Assembly: GCA_021464245.1 (NCBI GenBank)
Contig: JADCRB010000006.1
Coordinates: 1,567,621 to 1,631,620 of the forward strand
Reading direction: 5' to 3'
DNA from: Carallia brachiata
Lineage: Eukaryota; Streptophyta; Magnoliopsida; Malpighiales; Rhizophoraceae
Length of the DNA: 64,000 nucleotides
Below, in pieces: positions 10,246 through 23,177 of this stretch. Positions within the stretch are counted from its first letter, which is position 1. Each line of letters opens with the position of its first letter. Below the pieces are notes generated by a model. The model had not been told where the DNA came from and made no database searches. It saw nothing but the letters and a program-made list of their open reading frames with translations. The translations under genes were made by a program, and so were the position numbers.

Positions 10246-12311
10246 ACCATGCCATTTTGAAAATAAGAAAATGTAACAGATTTCTAGCAATCCTGGAAGT
10301 CAAATGCATAAGTAAATGTGTGTTATAGATTGAACCTTACATAGTGAAATATGCATTATAACAAACCTAAATAGTACGGTAGATAAGTTTTGAAACAATT
10401 ATTCTTATTGATAAGCTGTAGAAATATTTTACACATTTGACTATAAAATATTATCTTTCTCTTTTTAATAATTGACATATTAAAAGTCATTGTATGAATA
10501 TCCTTTTTATGGATGTTTTAAAGACAAGTCCTTAAATTTATTGGAACGACCTAAACATTATGTATTCATATAGTCAGATTAGGGCTCTTCCCTTAAAGCA
10601 CCATTTCAAACCTGTTAAGAATCTTAAAAGCTCAACCTCCCAATTTACTGTTGGTACCAAGCATTATGAACACTTGAGATAGAGAATGACTGAGTATAGT
10701 GCTTTAAATCACATTGAAAATGTATTATGACTCATTGAACTCAGGACTTGACGTTATATTAAGCATTGAGTTGAGATTCTATTATGGGTGATTATTATTT
10801 GTGGACTCAAGACCCATCCCTTATTTGATGTCTCCTTCATCAAGTTCTTGTTAATCCCTATAGTTAAGGATTAACTTTGTTTTAGTATGTAATTGACTTT
10901 TTAAAAGTCTTCTATATCTATCATGATACTGCAAACCACCGTGTGGTTACTAAAATATATTAAAAGATACTGTTAAACAACCAGTTAACATCTCGTCATT
11001 TCACTCTAAAGGGTCTTTAGCTCCAAATAAATTGGAGACTCTTGCTCTAGTGGTCGCGATCCACGCGTCACAATACTTATATTAATTTGTCTATATTACA
11101 GCACAGTTGTCCCTAGGCCATCTATTTCTCTCTTTCAAAAGAAAGAACATAATTTAACTTATGAAAAGATTGTGAATAGTCACCTATGAAAGTCATGACT
11201 CTTTTCGAAAGAACATGTTTTTTTCCACAAAGGGTCGCATCTCTTCCCATCAAGGTTTATGTCTCTTCCAACTAAGGCTGACATATCTTTCTACCAAAAG
11301 GAAATTTTTCTTTCCTTTCTAGGAGCTAGGTGCCTCTTCGTATGTCCCTTGGATTGGAGTTACCTATTCCAACAATGGCTTTGCCTCTGGTTATGTAGCT
11401 TTTACTTTTTAATGTGGTTTTGGGTTAAAGAACTCATTGGTTCCCCTTTTTGTTGCTTGTCCAGTCTGGACATTTTGAGGTGAGATGGAAGTAACCACTA
11501 TAATTTTCTTTCATTCTCACCATGACTCTTTTGTCCACAACCACAATCAATGGTTTGGTGCTTTCCATTGATTCACGGCTTCAAAAGGCACCATTTGTAT
11601 TTTTATTATACATGTTGCAATATGCCACTGGACCTCAAAACTTGCCTCATGTAGTTTCATGTTCTCATCGCTAGAATTTTCGCGTTTAGGTGAGTGCGGC
11701 AGTGGTGGTTACTCTTTCAGCCGGAGGCATTTTTGACCATATATACACACCACAGATTGCTACTTCATTGGTTGGGCCAATAACTAATTCAATTGGCTCC
11801 AATGTTGTTGAATAACAACAGATGTCCCGAAGCCTTCATACTAAACAACAGACCGCCATCCTTTAACAAGGATTCAATGCAATTGCATGTGCAAGCAGTC
11901 CTTGTTGATGAGGGAGGCTAAGAGTTTCTTTCTCAAGCACAAAACTGGGCAAACAAGACAGTTTTCAAGAACAGGAATAATGACAAGAATCATAATATAA
12001 CCAAACATAGCATGCATGAAAATTGCACAATTTAATCCCTCATTATAATTACCAGTATAACACTTTAATTCTTCCACGCAGCATGCATGGAGATTAAGTT
12101 CTACATACACTATCAACAATATGAAATTAGTTAAGCAACAATAAGATAAATATCAGATGTATTGAAATCATAATTTATAACATAAAAACCATAAACTTCT
12201 CATTGAGTCTAAGATCGTGTTATCTATAGTAGACTAAGGCCCTATACCAGAGCATTCTTGAGTACTCGAATATGTATGCATAATTGTGTAACTATAAAGA
12301 GCACCAATACA

Positions 12312-12465
12312 TGTCCAAAAATTTGGTGTCTCGGTCAGTGTCCCAATTGAAACTAAAACTGATATTTTTGAAATAAGACTGATAATTTTTTAAAATTTTT
12401 CATTTTAAAAAATTATCAGTCTTAGTTTTAATCGGAACACCAACTGAGACACCAAATTTCGAGAC
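12312..12465. repeat. foldback (MITE-like) inverted repeat, about 154 bp
   Basis: Two arms form a near-complete hairpin: TGTCCAAAAATTTGGTGTC at the left end faces TGTCTCGAAATTTGGTGTC on the opposite strand at the right end, and pairing continues to an A/T-rich centre near 12395. The structure is typical of a small DNA transposon. Its target duplication is not clear. It sits inside the LARD-like element. Confidence 0.7.
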
Positions 12466-13540
12466 ATCAACATTTTCTCAACTATAAAATCCTTGTCTCA
12501 TGGCTATTTTGACTGCTTGGTCATACCTTTTACTTGGGTTTAAGACCCAAACAAATAACTATTTGACAAAGTTTAGTGGCAAAACCATGACAATTTAATT
12601 TTTTTTTTCTTTATTGTCTCTAAAAGATTCACCTTTTAGACAAGGAACACACACACATATAACTAAATGAAATAGTGCAACCGCCTGGAATATTTAATTC
12701 CAAGGTTTGTCTCCAACACTAAATGTCACAAGATGTATCCGATGCATGAAACACGTTCTTCTTATCCCTTATGGCCACCTTTCAATAACCGAAGAAAATA
12801 ACAATTTCTTAGGCTATGAAATTTTATATTTGGACTTCAACCACCGTTAGGATAAAGAATTAATAATTCTTTTGTTCTAATTCATGGGCCTTTAACGACT
12901 AAGCATTAAAAGGGTTGTAGTTATCTCGCAACATCTATCCCTTTCTTGAATTTAGTTTCATAGTTCTTTGACTATGACCAAAACATAGCCACAGAAGTCC
13001 TTTTAATCTCTTGAGTCGAGAAGATGGCATTTAATAATTCCACAGAGGGCTGCCTTCTCTTAAGCGCATGAATTACTAATGCAATTCAAAACCACATTAC
13101 TTAGTATGGATGGCAAGCAAAGGCCTTAGATCCCAATGCACACAAATTATAATTATTAAATCGTTCTGTGATGTATCTGTGTAGGTGATGTGTTCATGTT
13201 TCTCCTTCAATTCCCTTACAAATCTCGTGGCCATTAGTGACTGATGGTAAAAAATTTTCAAACTAAATGGACACACAAAGTTCAGTAATGCACACGAGTG
13301 ATGGTTTCCAATACTTTAATGAACATGGAAAATAAAATGTCTAAATACTTGCCAACTATGGCAACATTAGTCTTGTTTTCATGCTTTATTTGTGTCAAGC
13401 ACATCAAGCATATAAAATGGCATTCGAAAATATGTAAACAAAAAGAACATACCTTAGCCATTTAGAACTTGACCTTTATATGGAATTAAAAGCCAATTCT
13501 TCATATATTCCAATCACGGAATAATATTTTGCATTAAGAT

Positions 13541-14006
13541 TGTTGGAACATGAAAGCAGGTAAGATTAGAAATGAAAGAATTGTTGCAAGTCGTGTAACA
13601 GTGTCACTTTCCTTAAGGCAAAATTCGCTCTGATATCGGTACAAGCAGGTTAAAATGAATTCCCTCACATGATAAAATGAAACACACTTGACTGCAATTT
13701 GCACTACTAAAATCGAGCTCTCGAGAAGTTGTTATACTATCCAAAAATTGCTATCAAAATGTGCATGGATTTTTCCATCTTCTCTATGTCTATGTGAATG
13801 GTCAATTCAAATATTTATAGGAAGATTAAGTTGGTTGTTATTTTGGCTAAGAGATGCGTCTTTTGGGCCCAATAAACACAACTCTTTTAACATGTCTCTT
13901 CATCAATAGACACGACTCTTCAACGTGTCTTTTCATTAATAGACACGTCTCTATAACTACTAAATTAACTAAGAGATACGACTTTTTATATTTTGAAAAT
14001 TCTCCA
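13541..14006 (-). repeat. LTR, right copy
   Basis: This is the partner of 9782-10245. If transcription is on the minus strand it is the 5' LTR. A minus-strand TATA-like box lies in the ATATTTATAGG block near 13812-13820. Confidence 0.8.
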
Positions 14007-16081
14007 AGAAAGAACACAATATCAACAAAGAGAATTTTTTTTTTTGTAATGAATCAAGTTTTTTAGTGTGGCTTTGAGTTTGTTCAGTGCCAATACTAGC
14101 TTCACAATGAATTCTCATTACTTAATTCTGAAGGGAGTCCAAAAAGACTTGCCCCAAAGTGTGCTTCTTCGAGTTCTCTTTTTTGCAAACATTAAATCAA
14201 CTTGATCAGAAGAATATTTTGTAGTAAAGTAGAATAATGAAAAGGCTAAACAACTCCGACTAACTTAAAAGCCTTTATGTTCATGTGCTCCTCTACTCTT
14301 CTTATAGGCTTTAGTAAAATGCATGGTGATACAAACATAAATTAAAATTATTGCTTAAATTAGAGAGGTGGTTGTCTTCTCTAAATTTCCTAAATTTAAG
14401 TATTTGAACTAGTTATTATTTCCCACTCTCTTATCTGTACGATTGACTTCTTCATGCTCCTTCTTATGTTATATGTCTACCTCCTTAAAAATTTTAAAAC
14501 TTTTTTGAGATAGAAAATAAAGATAATTTCATGTTTGTTACTGCAAAAATAATTTAATGGAAACTTTTATTTATTTTTTTCAATTTTTTTAAATAAATAA
14601 AGATATCAAGTTTTAGGACTCTTATGGAGAACGAGGATAAGAACTCATTTTTTAATATTTATCTTTTAAAAAATAATAAATCATTAATTTATGAAATTTG
14701 CCACCTAAGCGAAAATACTTTTAGAATAAATAAGAGCAAAGTTTGACGTTTTCTCTCATTTGTAAATTAATATATTATTATTATTTTGTAAATCAATGTG
14801 CGTTGCGTGAATTTTTTTAAAATTTAACTAGTATTTATTTGTTTTAAAATATTAATAGAAAAATATTGAATCTCAATAAAATAAAATAAATATAAAGTTA
14901 TAAACTTTATTAGCTATATTACAAATAATTAATGAATTGTGTTTTCTTTATTTAAATTTATAAATAAATGCAAATGTCCCTTAAATATATGACCATCAGT
15001 TTTTAGAAGAACATGAGTTGTTGCACGATATTTACACAAAAAAAGACGTTCATGAGTATTTAGATTAGAAAACTTAAAATTAAGCATATTTAACTACAAT
15101 GTACAGGTAAATTATATTTAGATGCACAGTGTAAACTCTTCAAATCTTAATAAACAGTATAAAAGGAGAAAAAATTTCAAGCAAATTACCTATTTTAAAT
15201 TTTATAATATGTATGCATGTATTTTTATAAAATTTATCTCATAAAAAGAGTAGTACAAACCTAGCAGATGCTACAAGACAACCAATCTAATCTCAAAATA
15301 CCCAATCATGAAACAACCGATTTAGGACCATGCCCATCTTGAAACCGTGCAAATTCCAAACCGCCCACCAGAATATATAATTGGTTTAAAAAAGACTAAT
15401 ATTAAAAGAACTAAGCGTAACTTTTTTATACTTTTCTAGAAATAATCGGTAATTATAAAGGAAAAGGCAATATCTATACAAATCATACATCATCAGCAAT
15501 CATGGTAACGAAGGCTGAGTTCCTTAAACATATTTGAGCTCTATCAGCCATTTCTAGGACTTAACCGCGTGACCGTAAAATAATTCAAAAAAAAAAAATC
15601 GAAGAACCCACATGGTTAAAAAAACAAATATTAATTTTGAAATAGTCAACTATAGAAGCTAACATTGTTTTTCCCCCCCCCCCCCTCATATCCAAACAGA
15701 AAATGGCAATATAACAGACAACAATAAAGTAATTAAAGACGAAATGAATATCAATAATAATTTAGCGAGAACTCGTATTAGCAATTAATCAAAGCCCCTT
15801 CTAAAAAAAAAAAAAAAGAACCAGACATAAATTGCTTGCTAAATGACTAAAAAAAAAGCATTTGATGTTTGCAAGATAAGAAAACGTAAGATCCAGCCAT
15901 GATTGATAAAAAATTTCATCAACTTACAAAATTAATGAAAAATAAGTAACCTAGGTTATTATAATGTCTCTTATATAAGACCCAACCATGAGGTTATTAT
16001 AAACGGAAGACCCAATAGAAAATCGAGGTTATTTTTTTCACATACTTCTTTACTACAAACTAACCACACTAGGGTGCACAG
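14007..16081. other. AT-rich spacer, no gene seen
   Basis: Both strands are full of stops, with many A and T runs. The only landmark is a 13-base C run at 15673-15685. The phrase GAGGTTATT recurs loosely near 15950-16030. No protein or TE terminus is recognised. Confidence 0.5.
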
Positions 16082-16473
16082 TGTGAGAATTTAAATTGAA
16101 CTTGAATTGAAATAAATTGAGCAGTGATCAACCTTTGAGACTGGACTGCAATCTCATAGTGAATAAAATCTAATAATAGTGACTGAGCTTTCTAACCTAT
16201 TTTCCTGATTGCTTTCAAAACCATGCAATGATGGCATTTAGGCTTCTCTTTATATAGGGTAGGTTAGGGATTATTAATCTCTATCCAACTTCCTTCCATC
16301 AAGGATAGTGGTTGTAACTAGTTCAAACTCAAACTAGCTATCTTTAATAAATAAAGATATGTGTGTAGTTATCGTTTTATTTATCTGTAATTATCACCTA
16401 AAAAAATAAATAATTATTATTTTTCTCTTAACTTATCTCTTAGAATGTGGGTCACCTTAAAAATAATTTAACA
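16082..16473 (-). repeat. 3' LTR of the copia element
   Basis: The LTR runs from TGTTAAATT (minus, at 16473) to an ACA end at 16082. A TATA box, TATATAAA on minus, lies at 16249-16256. The outer TGTGAGAATTT block resembles 29407-29417, a possible related LTR end. Confidence 0.75.
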
Positions 16474-16484
16474 TTCTCCCACTA
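16474..16484 (-). promoter_or_regulatory. polypurine tract, TAGTGGGAGAA
   Basis: This purine run directly abuts the 3' LTR on the minus strand, as in most plant copia elements, and confirms the LTR edge. Confidence 0.8.
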
Positions 16485-16844
16485 GACCGCATGATACCAA
16501 ATAGGTGATATCTGTATTCATGGCCATGACTTAAACTACTATACAAGCTAGTTTGTAATTATAGTTTGTTGAACTAAAAATCTCTATACATAGATCATGG
16601 TGATTATGTAACACCTTTTTGAAAACATTTCCTTCTATGTATCGCAATGTTAGTTAATTCCTAATCAAATACTTTAGTAAAGCAAAACTTTATTGAATGG
16701 AAAAACTTCAGGTCTCAATCTATTTAGGTTCAAAATAACTTTATGCAAATAAAATTGATGTGCACAAAATGATTTTTTATTTGCAAATGACCAAAAGGTT
16801 TCTAAAGTACCGAAACATCATAGAACATGATCTAAAAATAAAAC

Positions 16845-17531
16845 TTAAGAAGAGGTAACAAGACCCATATACTCAACATGATCCTTATATGACTTAGCCG
16901 GCAAACCTTTAGTCATAGGATGAACAACCATAAGTTGAGTACTAATATGCTCTATTGTAATTGCTTGCTCTTTATCAAGATCTCTAACAACTAAAAACTT
17001 TAAATCAATATGCTTGTTTTGACTTCTACTTTTATTGTTATTTGGAAAGAACACTGTAACTGAATTATCACAATATATCTTTAGTGGTCTAGAAATAAAA
17101 TCTACAATCTGTAGTCCTGTGATAAAATTCCTTAACTATAGTGCTTGTGTTGTTGTCTTATAGCATGCTATGAATTCCACTTCCATAGTAGAAGAGACAA
17201 TAATAGTTTGCTTGGTGCTTCTCTAGGATACAACACTTTTAGCAAGTATAAAAATGTATCAAGTAGTACACTTTCTACTATCTACACAACCAGCAAAATC
17301 AACATTTAAATACCCGACAACCTCCAAACTGTCAGTGTGTTCGTATGTAAGCTTGTAGTCCTTGGTTCCTTGTAAATACCTCATAAAAGTTTTGGCAGCT
17401 TTGCAATGTTCTTGCCCAAGATTAATTTGGTATCTTCCCAACATCCCTACTGCAAATGCGATGTCAGGTCTAGTGCAAACCTGTGCATACATAAGGCTAT
17501 CAACTGCTGATGCATATCGTTTCCGCTTCAT
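16845..17531 (-). pseudogene. copia RNase H and C-terminal pol
   Basis: Two open pieces (17259-17531 and 16845-17054) cover the region after RT. The first has SLMYAQVCTRPDIAFAVGML, FMRYLQGT and the RNase H start GYLNVDFAGC. The second has the C-terminal signature with IEHISTQLM and TKGLPAKSYKDHVEYMGLV. A broken gap of about 200 bp lies between them. The enzyme would remove RNA during reverse transcription. Motif identity to plant copia pol is clear; the clade is not decided. Confidence 0.85.
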
Positions 17532-18119
17532 TTCTTCTCATTCTAAGTCATTATGAGGATATTGTGTAAGACTAAATTTGTCCTCTTTGACTAAAGGGGT
17601 TAAAGTGGAAGAACAAAACTTCCATCCTAAATCTCTCCAAAACCGTTTCAATCTAGGCCTTCTAAGATAAACCCAACATTCCGTGAAATCTATCATTGTG
17701 AATTTCTAGGCCGAGGACATAAGCTTCATCCATATCCTTCATTTAAAAGTTTTGAGAGAAAAATTTCTTAGTCTCATGTAGCAACCCAATTCATTGCATG
17801 CAAGTAAAATATCATACAGATATAGGACTAAAATGATTTACTTACTCCCACAGACTTTAAGGTATATACACTGATTCACAATATATTCTATAAAGCCATA
17901 TGAGACTGTAATATTGTGGAATTTTATACACTACTGTCGGGAGGCTTGCTTGAGCCGAAATATGGATTTCTTGAGGTTGCATACTAGGTGACTGTCTTTA
18001 TCAGTAGTGAAACCTTCAGGCTGACTTATGTATACATCTTCCTCAAGTTCCCCATTCAAAAAGACAGTTATCACATTCATCTGACGTAGCTCTAAATCAA
18101 AATGAGTTACTAATGTCAC
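17532..18119 (-). pseudogene. copia reverse transcriptase, fragmented
   Basis: The best part is 17931-18119, which carries the copia RT motif VFLNGELEEDVYISQPEGF followed by VCNLKKSIFRLKQASRQ, where functional copies usually read KSLYGLKQAPRQW. Between 17560 and 17930 only scattered pieces remain and I could not find an intact YVDD-type active site in one frame. The domain is present but heavily damaged. Confidence 0.75.
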
Positions 18120-18471
18120 GATAATTTTGAATGAATCCTTCTTGGAAACTGGAGAAATGTTTTATGATAGTCAATGTTCTCTTTCTGAGTGAAATCTTTG
18201 GCCACAAGTTCAGCCTTGTATCTCTCAATATTACCAAATGAGTCTTTCGCTTTTTTTTTTTTTTGGTTTTTTATAAACCCATTTACAACCAATGGCTACG
18301 GCTCCTTTTGGTAATTTAACAAGGTCCCAAACATGATTGTTGGCCATATATTCCATCTATTCCTTCATGACATTGTACTATAATTCTGACTTTTCACTTC
18401 CCATAGCCTGTGAAAACGTGCAAAGATCATCCATATGACTGAGATTAGTCTCTTGCAAGTATAAAATATAG

Positions 18472-19611
18472 TCATAAGGAATTACAGATTTCCTTACTTT
18501 TGAGGATCTTCTGAGCCCTTTGTTTTGTGGATTTCATTATGCGGAAATGTGTTATTAGTTCCACAACAGCTTGTATTGCATTGGGCACTTGATCTTGAAT
18601 TTGTTGTTCGTTAATATCACGATGTGAACCTTCTTGAACAACAAACAAGCCTCCAGAGTTTATAGGACTTTCAGTGGAGTCTTCACTTTCCTCAAATTGC
18701 ACATTTCGAGGAAATTCACTCCCACTAAACTCGTGATCCTCAAGAAAATTTGCATTTATGACTTTAACAATTCTATGTGTGCTTGAAGGACAGTAAAATC
18801 TACATTCTTTGGAGTTTACCGTATAACCTATGAAAAACCCACTAGTTGTCCTTGGGTCTGGTTTCTTTAAATGAGGATTATAAGCCCTCACTTCAGTAGG
18901 ACAACCGCATACATGCATATGTCTTAAACTAGGTTTCCATCCATTCAACAATACAAAATGAGTCTTAAGAACAACCTTCGATGGAACTTTGTTTAAGACA
19001 TACACTAAAGTTTTCAAGGCTTCACTCCATAAAGTTAATGGGAGACTAGAATTACTGATCATGCTCCTCACCATGTCCGTTAATGTTTGGTTTTTTCTTT
19101 CTGTTATACCATTTTATTGAGGTATATCTAGAATGGTATATTGTGCAATAATACCCTCCTCTTCAAGTAACTTAGTGAATGGACCTTTCATTTGTCCCAT
19201 CGCTATGTAATTTCCATAATATTGTCTACCCCTATCAAATCTTACAATTTTGATCTTTTCATCCTTCTTTTTCTCTACTTTAGCCTTATATGTTTTAAAA
19301 GTATTAAGTGCTTTAGCTTTATCAAACAACAAGTAGAGATACACAAATCTTGTATGGTCATCAATGAATGAGATAAAATATGTCTGACCATTAAAACAGG
19401 GGGTGGGAAATAGTCCACGGATATTTGTGTACACAATCTCAATAATTTTAGAACTTTTCTTGGTACTTTCAGTGTTCTTGTTGGTTTGCTTATCATTTAT
19501 GCAATCCACACAAGTAACAAAATCTGTAAAGTCAAGAGTTGTTAAAACTTTATCATTTTCAAGCATCTTCATTCTCTCAAGAGAGATTGTGGCATAAACG
19601 TTTTGTGCCAT
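18472..19611 (-). pseudogene. copia pre-integrase and integrase
   Basis: The N-terminal piece (19114-19611) has the pre-integrase cysteine motif around VTCVDCINDKQTNK, then the catalytic core with Asp in SFIDDHTRFVY and a second Asp in VRFDRGRQYYG, where relatives read GGEY. A stop follows LDIPQ at about 19116. The third catalytic residue lies just after, in a TERK-type motif near 19095. The next piece (18472-19074) is the integrase C-terminus with SLPLTLWSEAL, GCPTEVRAYNP and GFFIGYTVNSKECRFYCPS. It would insert element cDNA into the genome. Confidence 0.88.
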
Positions 19612-20031
19612 AATTGAGAAGATTGCTCATTAACAATACATCTCTTTATGCCAATATTGGCATATAATGCAACATTGCATTTCTAAGTGGGGTCTAAATC
19701 GAATTTATATAAACTATCAACCAAATGACCAAAACCAACATTAATTTTATTGTTCAAAATACTGAATCTTTTGTTCTAAAAAACAAACATATAATTAAAT
19801 TGGGCCAAATTGGAAATTGAAATTAAATTTATAGAGAAGAATGTAAACAGTGTTTTTAAGGTCTAAAACAAATTCAGGCTTTAAAATTAAACAATAAGTC
19901 CACATAGTCACAATATAAGAACACATCCGATTTTCTGAATAGATACCTTGCTCATTTTCCTTTAGCTTCCTTAGCTCTAGAATGCCCTGCATAGGATTAA
20001 CAGTATGGATTGTAGAACCAAAATTAGTCCA

Positions 20032-20250
20032 TCATGTATTATTTAGAGCATCAACTAAAAGAGATTGATGACACACCAAAGATATAAGAGTACCTTTCTT
20101 TTCAAACCATACTTTGTACTTGAGACATGCTTTCTTCATGTGTCCATGTTTCCTGCAGAAGAAGCATGCCATCTTGTTGCTAGATTTCTTCATTGGCACA
20201 TTTGCATCTTTCTTCCAGTGTGGAGCACCTTTATCCTTTTTATCTTTCAC
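20032..20250 (-). pseudogene. copia gag CCHC zinc knuckle
   Basis: The sequence CFFCRKHGHMKKAC is a CX2CX4HX4C knuckle that binds RNA in retroelement nucleocapsids. It is preceded by a Lys-rich stretch and lies between the gag core and pre-integrase, as expected for copia. Confidence 0.85.
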
Positions 20251-20443
20251 CTTCTCTTTAATAATGAGATGAGCACTTCCTAATTCTTGTGCTTTATTCT
20301 GGCTTCCCCCTAGACATACATGGTCAAAAGCTCATATGATTGACCATTTTTTTTATGTGTGTTATATGACATCTTAAAAAGCGTATATGTGAGAGGAAGA
20401 GAATTCACAATAAAGTGTACCAAAAAGGTATCAGATATATTAA

Positions 20444-20923
20444 CTAAAGGGACTTAAGTTGAGCAGTAATGTCCCTCGTTTCCATAATGTGCTCACGCAT
20501 ACCTTTAGAACTATCCACGTTCTTTCTTAAAAGTTTCTTCATAAGGATACTAGCCAATGCCTTATCCGATTTCACAAATTGTTCCTCAATAGCCTTTATG
20601 AAATCTTTGACTTTTTCTTTATCAGGAATAGAGCTGCTAATGTTTTTACTTATGTGAGACTTAATGAGCATCAAACTCAGGTGATTGCATCACTCCCACT
20701 TATCAAAAGCGGCTCTTTCAATTAATGTACTTGATTTTATAAGAATAAGTGGTTGATCCACGTGGAAAGCCAAATCCATACCCATGCATCCTAAAGTCAA
20801 AAGGACTTTTTCTTTCCATTCCACAAAATTATCACCCAACAACATTGGAATACTAGAAGGATCATTATAATAAGTAGTAAGAACAGCTCCATTAATCAAG
20901 AAACATACATACATTAATGCCAT
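20444..20923 (-). pseudogene. copia gag core, interrupted
   Basis: Two open pieces in minus order match the gag of a common plant copia group. The first has IPMLLGDNFVEWKEKVLLTLGC and ends at a stop after AAFDKWE. The second continues with SHISKNISSSIPD, KAIEEQFVKSDKALA and MREHIMETRDITAQLKSL. A stop and a few bases separate them, so one nonsense change may be enough to explain the break. Gag would form the virus-like particle. Confidence 0.85.
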
Positions 20924-20960
20924 GAGAATGAACCATTGGAAAATATAAATTCAAATCTTT

Positions 20961-22480
20961 TTGCAGGCAGAGGTCATTACATGCATTGAATATCTAATCT
21001 AATGATAATATTATAAATGGGTAGCTTAGAAAAACTTTCCCTTAATCCAAGCTAAAAATTTAATGTTATTCTTAAAAAAATATGTGTTAATATAATTTTT
21101 AATGATTCAATTACAATATGTAATGCTCCATTACTATATATAACTATAGTTAATACCTCCTATTATTTCTAATTTAATAGTAAAAATGTGTTGCCTTAGT
21201 CTCATTATTTTTCATACTTAATTCCTTGACTATCATCCTCTTCAGTTACTTTTTCCCTTTCATTCTCTTTAGAATTTCTTTCTCATTCTTTAATTAATTA
21301 TTAATTAAAATTAATAACAAATTTAATTTTTTGATAGATGTATCCCTCTCCGTTCTCAATTCTTCCCACATTGCCAAGTCCGAGCATTTGTGGTAACATC
21401 TCTTTCACTCAAAGCATAAAAGATAAAAAATAATGGCAGCAATTTGTCTATCTTTGTATGTCTCTTTTACCCAAAATTGTTCTTTTAATTCTTTACTATT
21501 TTTAAATTATAATATAATATAAATATAAATATAACATAAATACAATTATTATTCTATTCCTTCTAATTATAATTTTACTATTTTAATTTAATATGATATA
21601 AATGTTACATAACTATGATATAAATTTTTTAAAGTTCAACGATTACAATTGGGTGCTAATAATTGCAATTCATGATTCTTTAAATGTTATTGAGAGCTAC
21701 TAATGACTACACTCCCTCAGGTTATTTTATTAATTACAATTTAATATAAGCGCTTAACAGTTACAATAGAGCATTGCAATTCATGAATTTTCAATTGCTA
21801 TTAATTTCTTAAAATCTATTTTATATTATATTTAATCGAATTAATGTTAATATTTTTAGATAAATATTTACAATCTGCGCAATGCGCGAGATCAATAGCA
21901 CCAAATGCGTCATTTTTTTTATAGTGGCCATAAATTAATATTATGAAGAGAGCTTCCACTTATTTGTTGCATCTAATTGAATATTATGTTAGTCTTTGTT
22001 TATTTATTTTTGCAATTTGGGATCACAAGGTAAAGATTTATGTTTTTTTATGTTGTGCAATTCTCTCTCTATTTTTTTTTCATATCTCACAATTTTTTCT
22101 TTCTCTAGGATTCTCTCTTTTGTGTTTTTTTTCTGTATAATGAATGTGAAATATTTTTCGTGATTATGGGTTTTGTTGAAATATATTCTTTTTGTGATTC
22201 TATTGGACAAATAAGGTAGAATAATTCTCTTTTATTTGTTTTCCTCACTATCTCAAAACAAATTGAATTGTAAAAACCAAAATATATATCCTAAAATCAA
22301 TTCACTATGAAATATACTATTTTGATTTCTCTACCTCAACTATTTTTTCAATCAAATTTTGCTTTTATGATTCTTATTCATGTAATTGTCAAGGTATTAG
22401 ATGTAAAAATTTACTTAAGTAAACTAGCAAAATTAATTTTTAATAATCTAATCATTTAAAAAAATTAATAATAGCTATTT
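20961..22480. other. AT-rich spacer, no gene seen
   Basis: The sequence is A/T-rich with many short poly-T runs. A small hairpin-like word, TGCGCAATGCGCGAG, near 21878 resembles the GC-rich hairpin at 22485. No open frame above about 70 codons matches anything known. Confidence 0.5.
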
Positions 22481-22512
22481 AAAACCTGCGCAAGGTGCAG
22501 GTTGATGTCTAG
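22481..22512 (+). other. possible Helitron 3' end: hairpin followed by CTAG
   Basis: CCTGC and GCAGG pair across a short loop at 22485-22501, and CTAG follows eight bases later at 22509-22512. A short GC hairpin just upstream of CTRR is the hallmark of Helitron 3' ends. The base after CTAG is A rather than the expected T, and I could not locate the 5' TC end, so this is tentative. Confidence 0.3.
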
Positions 22513-22522
22513 ATTTTATGTA

Positions 22523-22536
22523 CGCACACACACGCA

Positions 22537-22571
<35 letters not shown>
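22523..22571. repeat. (CA)n microsatellite
   Basis: This is a nearly pure CA/GC-interrupted dinucleotide run of about 49 bases. A (GT)n run is also present at 23528-23551 inside the MULE. Confidence 0.95.
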
Positions 22572-22572
<1 letters not shown>

Positions 22573-22969
22573 AACACTTTATAGTAAGACTAATGAACCA
22601 AACATTAAAACTCAAAAGTTCTATACTTGTGGGCATAGGAAAAATTCAAATTTTAATATCTAATTCCAAATCTTATTTTAATTAATTCAATAAAATAAAT
22701 ATCTCCTTGTGGGGCCAAGTAGTTTATTTCAAAGGATTAATCACAATTCTTATATGTCATTTATAGTCCAATGACTATATCCTTATGTGATTTATCTGTA
22801 TATCACTTATATTAAAATAATTTAAGATGTTGTGGCTATTCTCAAATTACCATCATATCCTTTAAAAGACATTCATAAGACTGATTCACAAAATTTTTGC
22901 AAATCATTATTCACCATACAAATAACAAGAACAAATAATAAATGAAAGGGAAACTTGTAAAGTTTACTA

Positions 22970-23177
22970 GGGGTAAAGTTTATATTTGCACGACCTTTTC
23001 AATTGTCTATTTGTAGGTCAATACCTCGAAAATCGTCTATTTAAGATTTGCACTATTAAAAGAGTTTATTAATAGGTCAATAACTTTTGATTTTCGTAAT
23101 CTGCCGTTAACTATTAGTAGTGCCTACATGGTGCTAAAATAGCGTCCTACTTGTTGACCCTCATTAATCCTTGTCAG
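22970..23177 (+). repeat. MULE left terminal inverted repeat
   Basis: It pairs with 27932-28132 at clearly recognisable but imperfect identity. The divergence between the two arms suggests long residence. Confidence 0.85.

Larger units (their letters stand above)
9782..14006 (-). mobile_element. non-coding LTR element (LARD-like)
   Basis: Direct repeats of about 465 bp bound 3.3 kb that carries no gag or pol motif. The repeats begin TGTTGGAAC and end TTCTCCA on the plus strand. AGAA flanks both outer ends (9778-9781 and 14007-14010). The TATA-like CTATAAATA in both LTRs points to minus-strand transcription, but I find no convincing primer site or polypurine tract. It behaves like a large retrotransposon derivative that depends on enzymes from elsewhere. 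Confidence 0.65.
16082..20960 (-). mobile_element. Ty1/copia element, degraded, minus strand
   Basis: In minus-strand order there is gag, a CCHC knuckle, pre-integrase and integrase, reverse transcriptase and RNase H, then a polypurine tract and a 392-bp 3' LTR. Integrase before RT is the copia order. Every domain is split by stops or shifts. No matching 5' LTR or primer site was found upstream of gag, so the 5' end is lost. Confidence 0.88.

Noticed and set aside
11259..11483. Plus-strand open frame with hydrophobic stretches
   Set aside because: Short, within the non-coding LARD-like interior, and without any recognised motif.
15673..15685. Run of 13 C bases
   Set aside because: Simple homopolymer; could be a sequencing-prone site but has no structural partner.
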